A stretch of 41,935 bases of DNA from Fulvivirga lutimaris. Its GTDB lineage: Bacteria > Bacteroidota > Bacteroidia > Cytophagales > Cyclobacteriaceae. The notes beneath the pieces are model-generated. The model worked only from the letters and a program-made list of their open reading frames with translations, was not told the DNA's origin and did not search any database. Shown here piece by piece: positions 23,467 through 32,316 of this stretch (positions within the stretch are counted from its first letter, which is position 1; each line of letters opens with the position of its first letter). The position numbers and the translations under genes are program-made. Location of the stretch: NCBI RefSeq assembly GCF_009711525.1, contig NZ_SMLV01000417.1:1-41935 (forward strand), read 5' to 3'.

Positions 23467-25868
23467 TGACAAGACGTATAAAAAAAGTAGCAGTATTAGG
23501 ATCGGGAATCATGGGTTCCCGTATTGCATGTCACTTTGCCAATATTGGTGTAAACGTTCTTTTATTGGACATTGCTCCTAAAGAGCTGAATGACGATGAA
23601 AAAGCTAAGGGACTTACTTTAGAAAGTAAGGTCGTTAGAAATAGGATAGTAAATAGTGCTTTTACTTCTGCAGTTAAATCGAACCCGGCACCACTTTATG
23701 ACAAAAGCTTTGCCAGCAGAATTTCTTTAGGAAATTTTGAAGATGACATGCCCAAAATCAAAGATTATGATTGGGTAATAGAAGTAGTTGTAGAAAATCT
23801 GGATATTAAAAAGGTTGTATTTGAACAAGTAGAAAAATACAGAACCCCAGGCACACTCATTACATCTAACACCTCTGGTATTCCTATTCATTTAATGCTT
23901 GATGGTAGGAGTGATGATTTCCAAAAGCATTTTTGTGGAACACACTTTTTTAACCCTCCAAGGTATCTGAAGTTGTTGGAGATTATTCCAACACCGAAGA
24001 CAGATCCAGAAATCACAGATTTCTTAATGCATTATGGCGATCTGTACCTTGGTAAGACAACAGTATTGGCTAAGGATACTCCTGCATTTATTGCAAACAG
24101 GGTTGGTATCTATGCCATTCTGAAAGTAATAGAGTCTATGAAAAAGTTGGGCTTAAATGTAGATCAAGTAGACAAACTTACTGGTCCGGTAATAGGCCGT
24201 CCCAAGTCGGCTACATTTAGAACATCTGATGTGGTTGGTTTAGATACATTGGTAAAAGTCGCGAATGGGCTTTATGCTGGTCTTCCAGATGATGAGGGCC
24301 GTGACACATTTAAATTGCCAGATGTTGTAGGCAAGTTAATGGAAAACAACTGGCTTGGCGATAAAACCGGCCAAGGCTTCTATAAGAAGACTAAAGATAC
24401 CAAAGGCAAAACAGAGATACTGACCTTAAATCTGGAAACATTAGAATACGAGCCAAAGCAAAAGGCATCTTTTGGTACTCTTGAGGCTACCAAGCCAATT
24501 GACAACTTAAAAGAAAGATTTAAGCCATTGTTTAGTGGCAAAGATAAAGCTGGAGAATTCTACAGAGATTCTTTCTATGCTTTGTTCAAATATGTATCGA
24601 ATAGAATTCCAGAAATAGCGGATGAACTTTACAAAATCGATGATGCATTATGTGCAGGTTTTGGTTGGGAAGTGGGACCATTTGAAACATGGGATTCTGT
24701 TGACGTTGAAAAGACCGTAGCTAAAATGGAAGAGATGGGTTATAAACCTAATGATTGGGTTTATGACATGCTGAAAGCAGGCATCAAATCTTTTTATATG
24801 GCCAAAGATGGTATCAGACATTATTACGATATCACTTCAAAATCATATAAGCCAGTTCCTGGGGCTGAGTCTTATATTATCCTTGATAATATTAGAAAGA
24901 GCAATGTGGTCTGGAGCAATACAGGATCAACCATATTCGATCTAGGAGATGGTGTGTTGAATGTTGAGTTCCATACTAAGATGAATACCCTTGGTGGAGA
25001 AGTAGTTGAAGGAATTAACAAAGCCATTGATCTGGCAGAGAAGGATTATCGTGGTTTGGTTATTGGTAACCAAGGTGCTCAGTTTTCTGCCGGAGCAAAT
25101 TTGGGTATGGTATTTATGTATGCCATAGAACAAGAATTTGATGAGGTTGATTTTATGATCCGTCATTTCCAAAACACCATGATGCGTGTTCGATACTCTT
25201 CCGTTCCAGTTGTTGTTGCACCTCATGGGCTCACACTTGGTGGCGGTTGTGAAATGTCGCTTCACGCAGATATGATTCAAGCTGCTGCTGAAACTTATAT
25301 CGGTTTGGTAGAAGTTGGTGTTGGTCTGATTCCAGGTGGAGGAGGTACCAAGGAACTTACAAAAAGAGTTTCTGACGCCATTGAGACTGGTGATGTAGAA
25401 CTTAATGCTTTGCAAAATGCGTTTATGAATATAGCTACTGCTAAAGTGGCAACTTCTGCAGAGGAGGCAAGGGGCATGCATATTATGAGACCTCAGGATA
25501 GAATTAGTGTTAACAAAGATCGTCAGATAGCAGATGCTAAATCTGGGGTAATCGAATTGGCTGATGCTGGTTACACTATGCCAATACAAGCAAACAACAT
25601 CAAAGTTCAGGGTAAAACAGGAATGGCACTTTTCATGGCAGGGGTTAACGGAATGAAAATGGGTAACTATATCTCAGAGCATGACCTTAAAATTGCTAAC
25701 AAAATCGCATATGTGATGTGTGGTGGAGATTTGTCATACCCTCAGGAAGTTACGGAGCAGTATCTGCTTGATTTGGAAAGAGAAGCATTCTTGTCGTTGA
25801 CAGGTGAAAAGAAAACGCTTGAAAGAATCCAAAGCATTTTGACTTCAGGTAAGCCATTAAGAAACTAG
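23466..25868 (+). CDS. fadN: 3-hydroxyacyl-CoA dehydrogenase / enoyl-CoA hydratase (FadN type)
   Basis: An 800-residue bifunctional beta-oxidation enzyme with the dehydrogenase first: NAD-binding motif VAVLGSGIMGSRIA (G12-G17), the catalytic His region GTHFFNPPRYLKLLEIIP (about 158-175), and two C-terminal 3HCDH domains. A crotonase (enoyl-CoA hydratase) domain follows at about 490-690 with the oxyanion-hole motif GLTLGGGCEMSLHAD and IGLVEVGVGLIPGGGGT. This domain order is that of Bacillus FadN, the reverse of E. coli FadB/FadJ. It carries out hydration and NAD-dependent oxidation in the fatty acid cycle in the cytoplasm. With fadA and fadE downstream it reproduces the Bacillus fadNAE order, apart from an inserted four-helix-bundle gene. 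Confidence 0.93.
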   Translation: MTRRIKKVAVLGSGIMGSRIACHFANIGVNVLLLDIAPKELNDDEKAKGLTLESKVVRNRIVNSAFTSAVKSNPAPLYDKSFASRISLGNFEDDMPKIKDYDWVIEVVVENLDIKKVVFEQVEKYRTPGTLITSNTSGIPIHLMLDGRSDDFQKHFCGTHFFNPPRYLKLLEIIPTPKTDPEITDFLMHYGDLYLGKTTVLAKDTPAFIANRVGIYAILKVIESMKKLGLNVDQVDKLTGPVIGRPKSATFRTSDVVGLDTLVKVANGLYAGLPDDEGRDTFKLPDVVGKLMENNWLGDKTGQGFYKKTKDTKGKTEILTLNLETLEYEPKQKASFGTLEATKPIDNLKERFKPLFSGKDKAGEFYRDSFYALFKYVSNRIPEIADELYKIDDALCAGFGWEVGPFETWDSVDVEKTVAKMEEMGYKPNDWVYDMLKAGIKSFYMAKDGIRHYYDITSKSYKPVPGAESYIILDNIRKSNVVWSNTGSTIFDLGDGVLNVEFHTKMNTLGGEVVEGINKAIDLAEKDYRGLVIGNQGAQFSAGANLGMVFMYAIEQEFDEVDFMIRHFQNTMMRVRYSSVPVVVAPHGLTLGGGCEMSLHADMIQAAAETYIGLVEVGVGLIPGGGGTKELTKRVSDAIETGDVELNALQNAFMNIATAKVATSAEEARGMHIMRPQDRISVNKDRQIADAKSGVIELADAGYTMPIQANNIKVQGKTGMALFMAGVNGMKMGNYISEHDLKIANKIAYVMCGGDLSYPQEVTEQYLLDLEREAFLSLTGEKKTLERIQSILTSGKPLRN

Positions 25869-25907
25869 CTTTTTAAGTATAGAGTAGTTAGACAATAGTA
25901 ATTAGAA

Positions 25908-26267
25908 ATGCACAATTATAAGGAGCTTAAAGTTTGGAATAAGGCAGTTGATTTAGCAACTGATGTTTATTCATTAACCAAACTTTTTCCTTCTGATGAG
26001 CGATTTGGTTTGATTTCTCAGATGCAAAGAAGTGCCGTTTCTATTTCTTCAAACATAGCCGAAGGTGCAGGAAGAGGCACAGCCTCTCAATTTGCTCACT
26101 TTTTAGCAGTAGCCTACGGTTCTTGTTTTGAATTAGCTACTCAATTAACAATAGCTAAAAATTTGAATTTTACTGATAAAGACAATTTTCAAATGATTGA
26201 TGACAAAATATCAGAAGTTCAAAAAATGATATATCGTTTAAAAGAAACAGTTGATTCTAAAGTCTGA
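25908..26267 (+). CDS. Four-helix-bundle protein (23S rRNA intervening-sequence type)
   Basis: A 119-residue protein of the S23/IVP family. Signatures are YKELKVWNKAVDLATDVYSL, LISQMQRSAVSISSNIAEGAGR and FLAVAYGSCFELATQL. These proteins were first found encoded in intervening sequences of 23S rRNA genes, but many Bacteroidota carry free-standing copies at scattered sites. Structures show a pentameric four-helix bundle; the function is unknown, nucleic-acid binding being only suspected. Here it sits between fadN (39 bases) and fadA (40 bases) in the same direction, where it has no metabolic sense, so it looks inserted. Its last codons overlap a 14-base tandem repeat that includes the stop codon. 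Confidence 0.9.
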   Translation: MHNYKELKVWNKAVDLATDVYSLTKLFPSDERFGLISQMQRSAVSISSNIAEGAGRGTASQFAHFLAVAYGSCFELATQLTIAKNLNFTDKDNFQMIDDKISEVQKMIYRLKETVDSKV

Positions 26268-26285
26268 CTACTAAAGTCTGACTAC
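26258..26285. repeat. Two tandem copies of a 14-base repeat
   Basis: TAAAGTCTGACTAC occurs twice in a row and continues with TAAA. The first copy overlaps the last two sense codons of the four-helix-bundle gene and contains its TGA stop; the second copy lies in the gap before fadA. It may mark the edge of the inserted unit. Confidence 0.85.
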
Positions 26286-26307
26286 TAAATACTAAACAAA
26301 TAAAAAG

Positions 26308-27483
26308 ATGAATGCATATATAGTTAAAGGATTTAGAACAGCGGTTGGTAAAGCTGGAAGAGGTGGGTTTAGATTCACCAGACCAGATAACCTTGCTGCT
26401 GATGTAATTAAACACTTGGTCAATTCAATTGATGGCTTCGATGCTAAACGTGTTGATGACTTAATAGTTGGCAACGCTGTACAGGAAGCAGAACAGGGAA
26501 TGCAAATGGGGAGAATAATTGCCCTTTTGTCATTGCCAATTGAAGTTCCGGGTATGGTGATCAACAGATATTGCGGTTCTGGTTTAGAAGCTATTAACAT
26601 TGCTGCTGCCAGAATTCATGCTGGACAAGCTGAATGCATTATTGCTGGAGGAACTGAGTCAATGTCTATGGTCCCTGTTATGGGCTACAAAACGGCATTA
26701 AATTATGAAATCACTTCAAAAAACCCAGATTACTATACAAGCATGGGTTTAACTGCCGAGCAAGTGGCGGGTCAGTTTAACATTTCCAGAGAGGCACAGG
26801 ATGAATTTTCTTACCAATCGCATGTTAAAGCAACAGCCGCGCTTAAGGATGGTAAGTTCAAAGATCAGATTGTTCCTATAACAGTTAAGGAGACCTATCT
26901 GGACGACAATATGAAAAAGCAAACACGTGAGTTTGTGGTAGATACAGATGAAGGCGTTAGACCAAACACTACAGTAGAGGCTCTGAGTAAACTGAGACCG
27001 GTATTTGCCCAAGGCGGATCAGTAACAGCAGGTAACTCAAGCCAGACTTCAGATGGAGCTGCATTTGTAATGGTCATGTCTGAGAAAATGGTGAAAGAGT
27101 TAAAGCTTGAGCCGATTGCCAGAATGGTAAGTTATGCTGCTGCTGGAGTTGAGCCAAGAATTATGGGTATTGGACCAGTTGCCGCTATTCCAAAAGCATT
27201 GAAAATTGCTGGACTTAAGTTAGATGATATTGACCAGATAGAGTTGAATGAAGCTTTTGCTGCTCAATCGCTGGCCGTTATTCAAGAGCTTGGTTTAGAT
27301 AAAGATAAACTAAACCCTAATGGAGGAGCCATTGCATTGGGTCACCCGCTGGGTTGCTCAGGAGCAAAACTATCTATACAGCTTTTTGATGAAATGAGAA
27401 GAAGAAAGCAAAAATATGGAATGGTCACGGCTTGTGTTGGTGGAGGACAAGGTGTAGCCGGAGTTTATGAATTATTGAATTAA
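26308..27483 (+). CDS. fadA: Acetyl-CoA acyltransferase (3-ketoacyl-CoA thiolase)
   Basis: A 391-residue thiolase, full length. The nucleophilic Cys is C89 in [11 protein letters not shown], the base pair is His 346 in [15 protein letters not shown] and Cys 376 in TACVGGGQG, all in the expected places. It cleaves 3-ketoacyl-CoA with CoA to give acetyl-CoA and a shortened acyl-CoA, the last step of beta-oxidation. The operon with FadN and an acyl-CoA dehydrogenase supports a degradative thiolase and not a biosynthetic acetoacetyl-CoA thiolase. It lies 33 bases before fadE. Confidence 0.95.
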   Translation: MNAYIVKGFRTAVGKAGRGGFRFTRPDNLAADVIKHLVNSIDGFDAKRVDDLIVGNAVQEAEQGMQMGRIIALLSLPIEVPGMVINRYCGSGLEAINIAAARIHAGQAECIIAGGTESMSMVPVMGYKTALNYEITSKNPDYYTSMGLTAEQVAGQFNISREAQDEFSYQSHVKATAALKDGKFKDQIVPITVKETYLDDNMKKQTREFVVDTDEGVRPNTTVEALSKLRPVFAQGGSVTAGNSSQTSDGAAFVMVMSEKMVKELKLEPIARMVSYAAAGVEPRIMGIGPVAAIPKALKIAGLKLDDIDQIELNEAFAAQSLAVIQELGLDKDKLNPNGGAIALGHPLGCSGAKLSIQLFDEMRRRKQKYGMVTACVGGGQGVAGVYELLN

Positions 27484-27516
27484 GACGTTTAGATTAAAAA
27501 ATTAGAGGATATTAAA

Positions 27517-29316
27517 ATGGAAACTACTGCAACTAAAACCAGCATCAAAGGCGGAGAATTTCTTATCAAAGAAACTCCGGCAAATGATATTTTCATTCCT
27601 GAAGAATGGAGTGAAGAGCAAAAAATGATTGCTCAAACTTGTCATGATTTTATTGAACAAGAAATTCATCCAAAGCTTGATGAAATTGATTCAATGAAAA
27701 ATCCGGACCTTATGCCATCATTGCTAGATAAGGCAGGCGAACTTGGCCTTCTTGGAACAAGTGTACCTGAAGCTTATGAAGGTTTTGGTATGAACTTCAA
27801 TACTTCCATGCTTGTCGCAGAGGTGTTTGGTGCAGCACACTCTTTTGCTGTAGCTATTTCTGCTCACACTGGTATTGGTACATTGCCAATATTGTATTAT
27901 GGTAATGAAGATCAAAAGAAAAAGTATTTACCAAACCTTGCAACAGGAAAATGGAAAGCTGCTTATTGTTTGACAGAACCAGATTCAGGTTCTGACGCCA
28001 ACTCAGGTAAGACCAAGGCAGTATTATCTGATGACAAAAAACACTATGTCATCAATGGACAAAAAATGTGGATAACCAACGGAGGTTTTGCAGATATATA
28101 TGTGGTTTTTGCAAAAATTGATGACGATAAAAACCTTTCAGCTTTTATTGTAGAAAAATCATTCGGTGGTATCACTATGAATGAAGAAGAAAAGAAAATG
28201 GGTATCAAGGGATCTTCTACCCGTCAGATTTTCTTCAATGATTGTAAAGTGCCGGTGGAAAACTTACTCTCTGATAGAGAAAATGGATTTAAGATTGCAG
28301 TTAACATCTTAAACATCGGAAGAATAAAATTAGGTGTTGCTGCAGTAGGGGGAAGTAAAGGAATTATCAGCAATGCGGTTAATTATGCCAACGAGCGTAA
28401 GCAGTTTGGCACGTCTATTTCAAACTTTGGTGCAATTAAATACAAGATTGCCCAAATGACCACTAAGGTATTTGCTTCTGAATCTGCTCATTATAGAGCT
28501 GGCCAAAACATTGATGATGCTTACGACACATTAGTTGCAGGCGGAATGGACAATGCACAAGCCAGACTAAAATCAGTTGAAGAATTTGCTATCGAATGTG
28601 CCATCCTTAAAGTGCACGGTTCTGAAGTGCTTGACTATTGTGCTGATGAAGGAGTACAGATTTATGGAGGTATGGGTTTCTCTGCTGAAAGTCCAATGGA
28701 CAGAGCTTACAGAGATGCGCGTATCAACAGAATTTTTGAAGGTACAAATGAGATCAACAGAATGCTTTGCATTGACATGTTGATGAAAAGAGCCATGAAA
28801 GGAACCATTGATTTAATGTCTCCGGCTATGGCAGTTCAAAAAGAGTTGATGTCTATTCCTGACTTTGGTGCTTCTGATGGTGATGAGCTATTTGCTAAGG
28901 AGAAAAAAGCACTAGTAAACCTGAAGAAAGCAGGCTTAATGGTAGCCGGAGCTGCGGTTCAGAAGTTTATGCAGAAACTTGGTGAAGAGCAGGAGATATT
29001 AATGAATATGGCTGACATGCTTATAGAAGGATATGTAGCAGAATCCTGCTTGTTGAGAGTTGAAAAATTAGTTGCTCAGAAAGGTGAAGAAGCACTGGCT
29101 CCTCAAATTGATATGATGAGAGTTTATTTGCATGAAGCTATCGAAAAAGCCGCTTCATCGGGTAGAGAAGCTATTAACTCATTTGCCACTGGTGATGAGC
29201 AGCGCATGATGTTAATGGGATTGAAGCGATTTACAAAAATTGAGCCTATGAACCTTAAAGATGCCAGACGTAGAATTGCAGATTATGTAATTGCTAAAAA
29301 TGAATACCCTTTTTAA
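27517..29316 (+). CDS. fadE: Acyl-CoA dehydrogenase, FadE type with C-terminal extension
   Basis: A 599-residue FAD acyl-CoA dehydrogenase. The core covers about 25-410: CLTEPDSGSDANS and MWITNGGFAD are FAD/substrate contacts, ILNIGRIKLGVAAVG and NYANERKQFG belong to the C-terminal helical domain of the core, and YGGMGFSAESPMDRAYRD leads to the catalytic Glu in RIFEGTNEINR. About 180 further residues form a helical extension as in very-long-chain dehydrogenases and Bacillus FadE (about 594 residues). It makes trans-2-enoyl-CoA and passes electrons to an electron-transfer flavoprotein, not encoded in the window. It is the last gene of the operon and is followed by a strong terminator. Confidence 0.94.
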   Translation: METTATKTSIKGGEFLIKETPANDIFIPEEWSEEQKMIAQTCHDFIEQEIHPKLDEIDSMKNPDLMPSLLDKAGELGLLGTSVPEAYEGFGMNFNTSMLVAEVFGAAHSFAVAISAHTGIGTLPILYYGNEDQKKKYLPNLATGKWKAAYCLTEPDSGSDANSGKTKAVLSDDKKHYVINGQKMWITNGGFADIYVVFAKIDDDKNLSAFIVEKSFGGITMNEEEKKMGIKGSSTRQIFFNDCKVPVENLLSDRENGFKIAVNILNIGRIKLGVAAVGGSKGIISNAVNYANERKQFGTSISNFGAIKYKIAQMTTKVFASESAHYRAGQNIDDAYDTLVAGGMDNAQARLKSVEEFAIECAILKVHGSEVLDYCADEGVQIYGGMGFSAESPMDRAYRDARINRIFEGTNEINRMLCIDMLMKRAMKGTIDLMSPAMAVQKELMSIPDFGASDGDELFAKEKKALVNLKKAGLMVAGAAVQKFMQKLGEEQEILMNMADMLIEGYVAESCLLRVEKLVAQKGEEALAPQIDMMRVYLHEAIEKAASSGREAINSFATGDEQRMMLMGLKRFTKIEPMNLKDARRRIADYVIAKNEYPF

Positions 29317-29339
29317 TTAATATACTAGTTTAATCTGAG

Positions 29340-29374
29340 GCCCGGTATTGGTTTATTCCAATCCGGGCTTTTTT
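29340..29374 (+). terminator. Rho-independent terminator of the fad operon
   Basis: GCCCGG...TTGG pairs with CCAA...CCGGGC around a TTTATT loop, followed by six T. It lies 23 bases after the fadE stop. Confidence 0.88.
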
Positions 29375-29378
29375 AGTT

Positions 29379-29564
29379 TTATGCTAGATTTTTCTTATTG
29401 TAAAACCTTTCTGGCCTGCGCATGCGTTCGATAGTTATGCGTAAATAAGTTTCGTCTACACTTACTTCCAAATTGCTAGTTGACGTGGATGTATGATTAG
29501 GCTTTTCAAGATTTGATAAACTGAAAATGGATACGAGGCTTAGAAACACTATTAAATTTTTCAT
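29379..29564 (-). CDS. Small exported protein, hypothetical
   Basis: A 61-residue frame starting MKNLIVFLSLVSIFSLSNLEK, which is a convincing signal peptide (positive start, hydrophobic core), followed by a Thr/Ser-rich stretch and a basic C-terminus RMRRPERFYNKK. AGAAG lies just before the start. It ends next to the fad terminator and diverges from a lipoprotein gene by 65 bases. I do not recognise it. Its signal-like N-terminus and independent promoter space argue for a real gene, but the length leaves doubt. Confidence 0.42.
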   Translation of the reverse strand: MKNLIVFLSLVSIFSLSNLEKPNHTSTSTSNLEVSVDETYLRITIERMRRPERFYNKKNLA

Positions 29565-29629
29565 AACTTCTGCTATTTAAATAAACCGAGGTTTATTGTC
29601 GTTAAACAATAGTCAGTAAAACAACTGCC

Positions 29630-30316
29630 GTGCCAAAACTTAAAAAAATATATCAACTCATTGTAAACCAGATATTTATATACTCTTCTTTTTTGCTTGC
29701 AGGTATTATTATTTACGGGTGTAATACTAAAAGTGTTCAGGACAAGCTACCTGAGAATCAAAATGAAATTTTAAGTAAAGTTGGGATTAGGCAAAGTGAT
29801 GTTGATTTTACACTTGTACTAGAATCGGATACAATGTCTCGTAGTCTCGCTTTTTATAAGCATAAGGACTCTTCTAGGTATCATCATATGAATTATCAGT
29901 TCTACTCTGAAAAGGAAATATGGCTGAAAGATGAACTGGCTCTAGTAAATGAACTTTGGTCTATAGCCGAAGATAGTATCGAATTAAATTTAAAATCATT
30001 AATGCTTGGCTACCCATTGGAGTATAAAGATGTTTTGCAAAATCAAATAATAGCTTTTAGAGACAACCCTGAATGGAATGATATAAACCAGGAGGAGACA
30101 TTTCAAAACTATAAGTTGATGCGAGACATCATGAAAACCAAGAGCGTCTATTATCCTTTAGACAGCTTATTAGAAACCAAAGGCATGGCCATACAAGAAT
30201 TCTCTACTGAGAAGCATGGTTACGTCCCAAGAGAAGAACTCAAGAAGTTAGGCTTTGATGAAACATTAAAAATACCGGTACCTTTTATGGTATGGATTGG
30301 TTTAAAAAAGAATTGA
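29630..30316 (+). CDS. Hypothetical lipoprotein
   Basis: A 228-residue protein with a lipoprotein signal ending in IIIYGC, Cys 31 being the lipidated residue. The start is GTG; no ATG lies close enough to keep the signal peptide. The mature part is acidic and helical with short beta stretches (VDFTLVLESDTMSRSLAFYK, GYVPREELKKLGFDE) and no motif I recognise. It stands alone, divergent from the small exported protein and convergent with the next minus-strand gene, 8 bases apart. Envelope location is the only supported statement. Confidence 0.6.
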   Translation: MPKLKKIYQLIVNQIFIYSSFLLAGIIIYGCNTKSVQDKLPENQNEILSKVGIRQSDVDFTLVLESDTMSRSLAFYKHKDSSRYHHMNYQFYSEKEIWLKDELALVNELWSIAEDSIELNLKSLMLGYPLEYKDVLQNQIIAFRDNPEWNDINQEETFQNYKLMRDIMKTKSVYYPLDSLLETKGMAIQEFSTEKHGYVPREELKKLGFDETLKIPVPFMVWIGLKKN

Positions 30317-30324
30317 ATTCCTGC

Positions 30325-31341
30325 TTAATTCCTCACCAACTCATGACGCATATTAAAAATGTAGTTCTTCAAAGCGTCTTGCCAACTTTTCGCGGGATCC
30401 CACTTTTTACCAATGAAAACATTTTGAGAATAGATATGCTTTACATAAAACTTGTAGACGTTGGTGTTTAAAGTATGTGTGGTAACTTGGGTCTGTCCAT
30501 TTTCAATTACCTCGCTGACATAAGCTGACTGGTTTTCCCCAAGAGGATACTCGAGGAGGCTGCGAACACTTTCTACTGTGGAGTGACAATAATAGAGTAC
30601 GTATTGTAAACCTTGTGACCGTAGTTCCTTTTCATCTGAGCCCAGCGGAACAATTTTCCATTTATAAGGATAATCGACCATCACCTTTGCAATTTCGCTA
30701 CTATCTGCAAATTGAGGTATGGCTAATGTTTCTGACGCAAAGTTTAAATCATAAAAATCCGATCTACGCTTTTTTATCACGTGCACCATCTCACCAAACT
30801 CAGGGGTTTCTATTATGAGAAGGTTTGTACTTTCAAGTTTTGAGTTTGCTGCCTTTCGATATACATCTTCCATCATGGCAGCTAAATCCTTACCATCTAT
30901 TTTCCAGGCGTTTTGATTTTGCTCGATTAAAAACTGACGGTCAGTGAGTTTTAAAAGGATTAACCTATAAAAGGCACCATCTGTCAACAGAAAGGCAGCA
31001 TGCTTAACATCACGCTCATCGAATTCATCCAAAAACGCATGGTAGGATTCATATCCACTAAGCAAATCATCAAAATGATAATAGGCCACAGCATCAATGC
31101 CAGATTTTACCATACCTTTTTGAACAACTGATGCCACACTTTTCCATTCTGGTCGAATGCCTGATTGCTGATTGTTTAGAGTTTTAACAATAACAACCGT
31201 TTTGGTAGATAGTATCTCTTCTGGTAGTTGGTCTATGAAATTAAGTGATTCAATCCGCTCATTTATAACAGCTTCCTGAGCAACTGTAACAGTGTACAAG
31301 CCGAAATAAAACAAAAGAAGAAATGATTTGATTTTATTCAT
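30325..31341 (-). CDS. Exported protein of unknown function
   Basis: A 338-residue protein when started at the ATG at 31341, which puts the signal peptide MNKIKSFLLLFYFGLYTVTVAQ at the N-terminus. The open frame continues 34 codons further upstream, but that part would overlap the VOC gene and bury the signal. The mature protein has alternating strands and helices (KTVVIVKTLNNQQSGIRPEW, DAVAYYHFDDLLSGYESYHA, KHAAFLLTDGAFYRLILLKL), giving it the look of a Rossmann-like or sugar-binding fold, but I know no family name. It is the last gene of a Rieske-VOC-exported protein run on the minus strand, 43 bases after the VOC gene. Confidence 0.68.
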   Translation of the reverse strand: MNKIKSFLLLFYFGLYTVTVAQEAVINERIESLNFIDQLPEEILSTKTVVIVKTLNNQQSGIRPEWKSVASVVQKGMVKSGIDAVAYYHFDDLLSGYESYHAFLDEFDERDVKHAAFLLTDGAFYRLILLKLTDRQFLIEQNQNAWKIDGKDLAAMMEDVYRKAANSKLESTNLLIIETPEFGEMVHVIKKRRSDFYDLNFASETLAIPQFADSSEIAKVMVDYPYKWKIVPLGSDEKELRSQGLQYVLYYCHSTVESVRSLLEYPLGENQSAYVSEVIENGQTQVTTHTLNTNVYKFYVKHIYSQNVFIGKKWDPAKSWQDALKNYIFNMRHELVRN

Positions 31342-31384
31342 GAAAGATGAACGTACAAAGGAGCACTTAATTATGATCATTAAT

Positions 31385-31801
31385 CTAAACAGCAAAAATC
31401 TGACTTTTGTCCTTAAATGCTTTAAACTCAAGGGCATTTCCACAAGGGTCTAAAAAAAACATGGTTGCTTGTTCACCAGAAAGACCTTTAAAACGTATAT
31501 GTGGCTCGATAATAAATTTAATTCCTTTATCTATGAGTTTTTTACTTAGTGCTTCCCATTGATCCATTTCTAAAATAACACCGAAATGTTTTACAGGCAC
31601 TGCATCACCATCCACTTTATTGGTTGCAGCTATACCGACTTCATTAGGAGCTAAATGCGCAACCACCTGATGGCCAAAAAAATCAAAATCGATCCATTGA
31701 TCGGAGCTTCTTCCTGTTTTGCAGCCAATCACATTTACATAAAAATCTCTGGCGGCCTCAAGGTTATCAACAGGAAAGGCAAGGTGGAAAGGTTGTATCA
31801 T
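31385..31801 (-). CDS. VOC family (glyoxalase/dioxygenase-like) protein
   Basis: A 138-residue protein of the vicinal oxygen chelate superfamily, two beta-alpha-beta-beta-beta modules. Family marks are the start [21 protein letters not shown], the central [18 protein letters not shown], and [15 protein letters not shown] near the end. Metal ligands are likely His 6, His 72 or so and the Glu in ALEFK. Members include glyoxalases, extradiol dioxygenases and resistance proteins, so the reaction is not determined. It lies 12 bases after the Rieske gene on the same strand; together they could be part of an aromatic or small-molecule oxidation step, which is inference. Confidence 0.85.
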   Translation of the reverse strand: MIQPFHLAFPVDNLEAARDFYVNVIGCKTGRSSDQWIDFDFFGHQVVAHLAPNEVGIAATNKVDGDAVPVKHFGVILEMDQWEALSKKLIDKGIKFIIEPHIRFKGLSGEQATMFFLDPCGNALEFKAFKDKSQIFAV

Positions 31802-31813
31802 CTGTTATTTGTG

Positions 31814-32140
31814 TTAATCGGATATTCCTACGAATATACCATCTTCTCTTATCTCTACCGAATAGGTAGTTAAATCATGTGTTCTATTTTCACATTCGGA
31901 TCCGTGTTTTAGGCTAAACCTATAATTATGCCATGGGCAGATTATTTCGCCAAGGTAGTTGACCTTACCTTTACTCAGAGACTCTCCGTTATGTGGGCAT
32001 TTGTCATCAGTTACAAAATAGCTATCGTTATGCCGGCCCATGCATAGCCTTTTATCTCCTATTTGAAGCAATATGGCACTTTGAGGCTGAATGGCCTGAT
32101 CTGCTGCTGCCTCCGAATCAAAGACTTTATACCATTTCAT
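31814..32140 (-). CDS. Rieske [2Fe-2S] ferredoxin-like protein
   Basis: A 108-residue single-domain Rieske protein. The two cluster motifs are C48-x-H50 (CPHNGESL) and C68-x2-H71 (CPWHNYRF), 17 residues apart as expected. The frame opens 32 codons further upstream, but the ATG at 32140 (MKWYKVFDSE) matches the normal start of the domain, and the upstream part looks like random sequence. It would work as a soluble electron carrier, as in the ferredoxin part of a dioxygenase or NirD-type nitrite reductase subunit; no oxygenase or reductase partner is next to it. The VOC gene follows on the same transcript. Confidence 0.9.
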   Translation of the reverse strand: MKWYKVFDSEAAADQAIQPQSAILLQIGDKRLCMGRHNDSYFVTDDKCPHNGESLSKGKVNYLGEIICPWHNYRFSLKHGSECENRTHDLTTYSVEIREDGIFVGISD

Positions 32141-32316
32141 AATTTTTAAATTACTGGTCAAGAGTGAAATTATCAATTCTTGAATGCAAACAATATGATA
32201 GCCACTGGTATTTGATTGCAAAAGAATTCTATTCATCTAAACATACTATCGATGTAATAGATTAAAAAATACAGGAAAAGGAGCTATATTCAAATTTGAC
32301 CAGACCTAAATTAATT

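Noticed and set aside
24942-25589. A 215-codon open frame on the minus strand inside fadN
   Set aside because: It is antisense to the conserved crotonase domain; its translation is rich in His, Asn, Ser and Thr with no motif, as expected for a shadow frame.
31342-31443. N-terminal extension of the exported protein into the VOC gene
   Set aside because: The signal peptide begins at the ATG at 31341; the upstream part overlaps the end of the VOC coding sequence.
32141-32236. N-terminal extension of the Rieske protein
   Set aside because: The Rieske domain begins at MKWYKVF; the 32 upstream residues have no domain character and fill the divergent promoter space.
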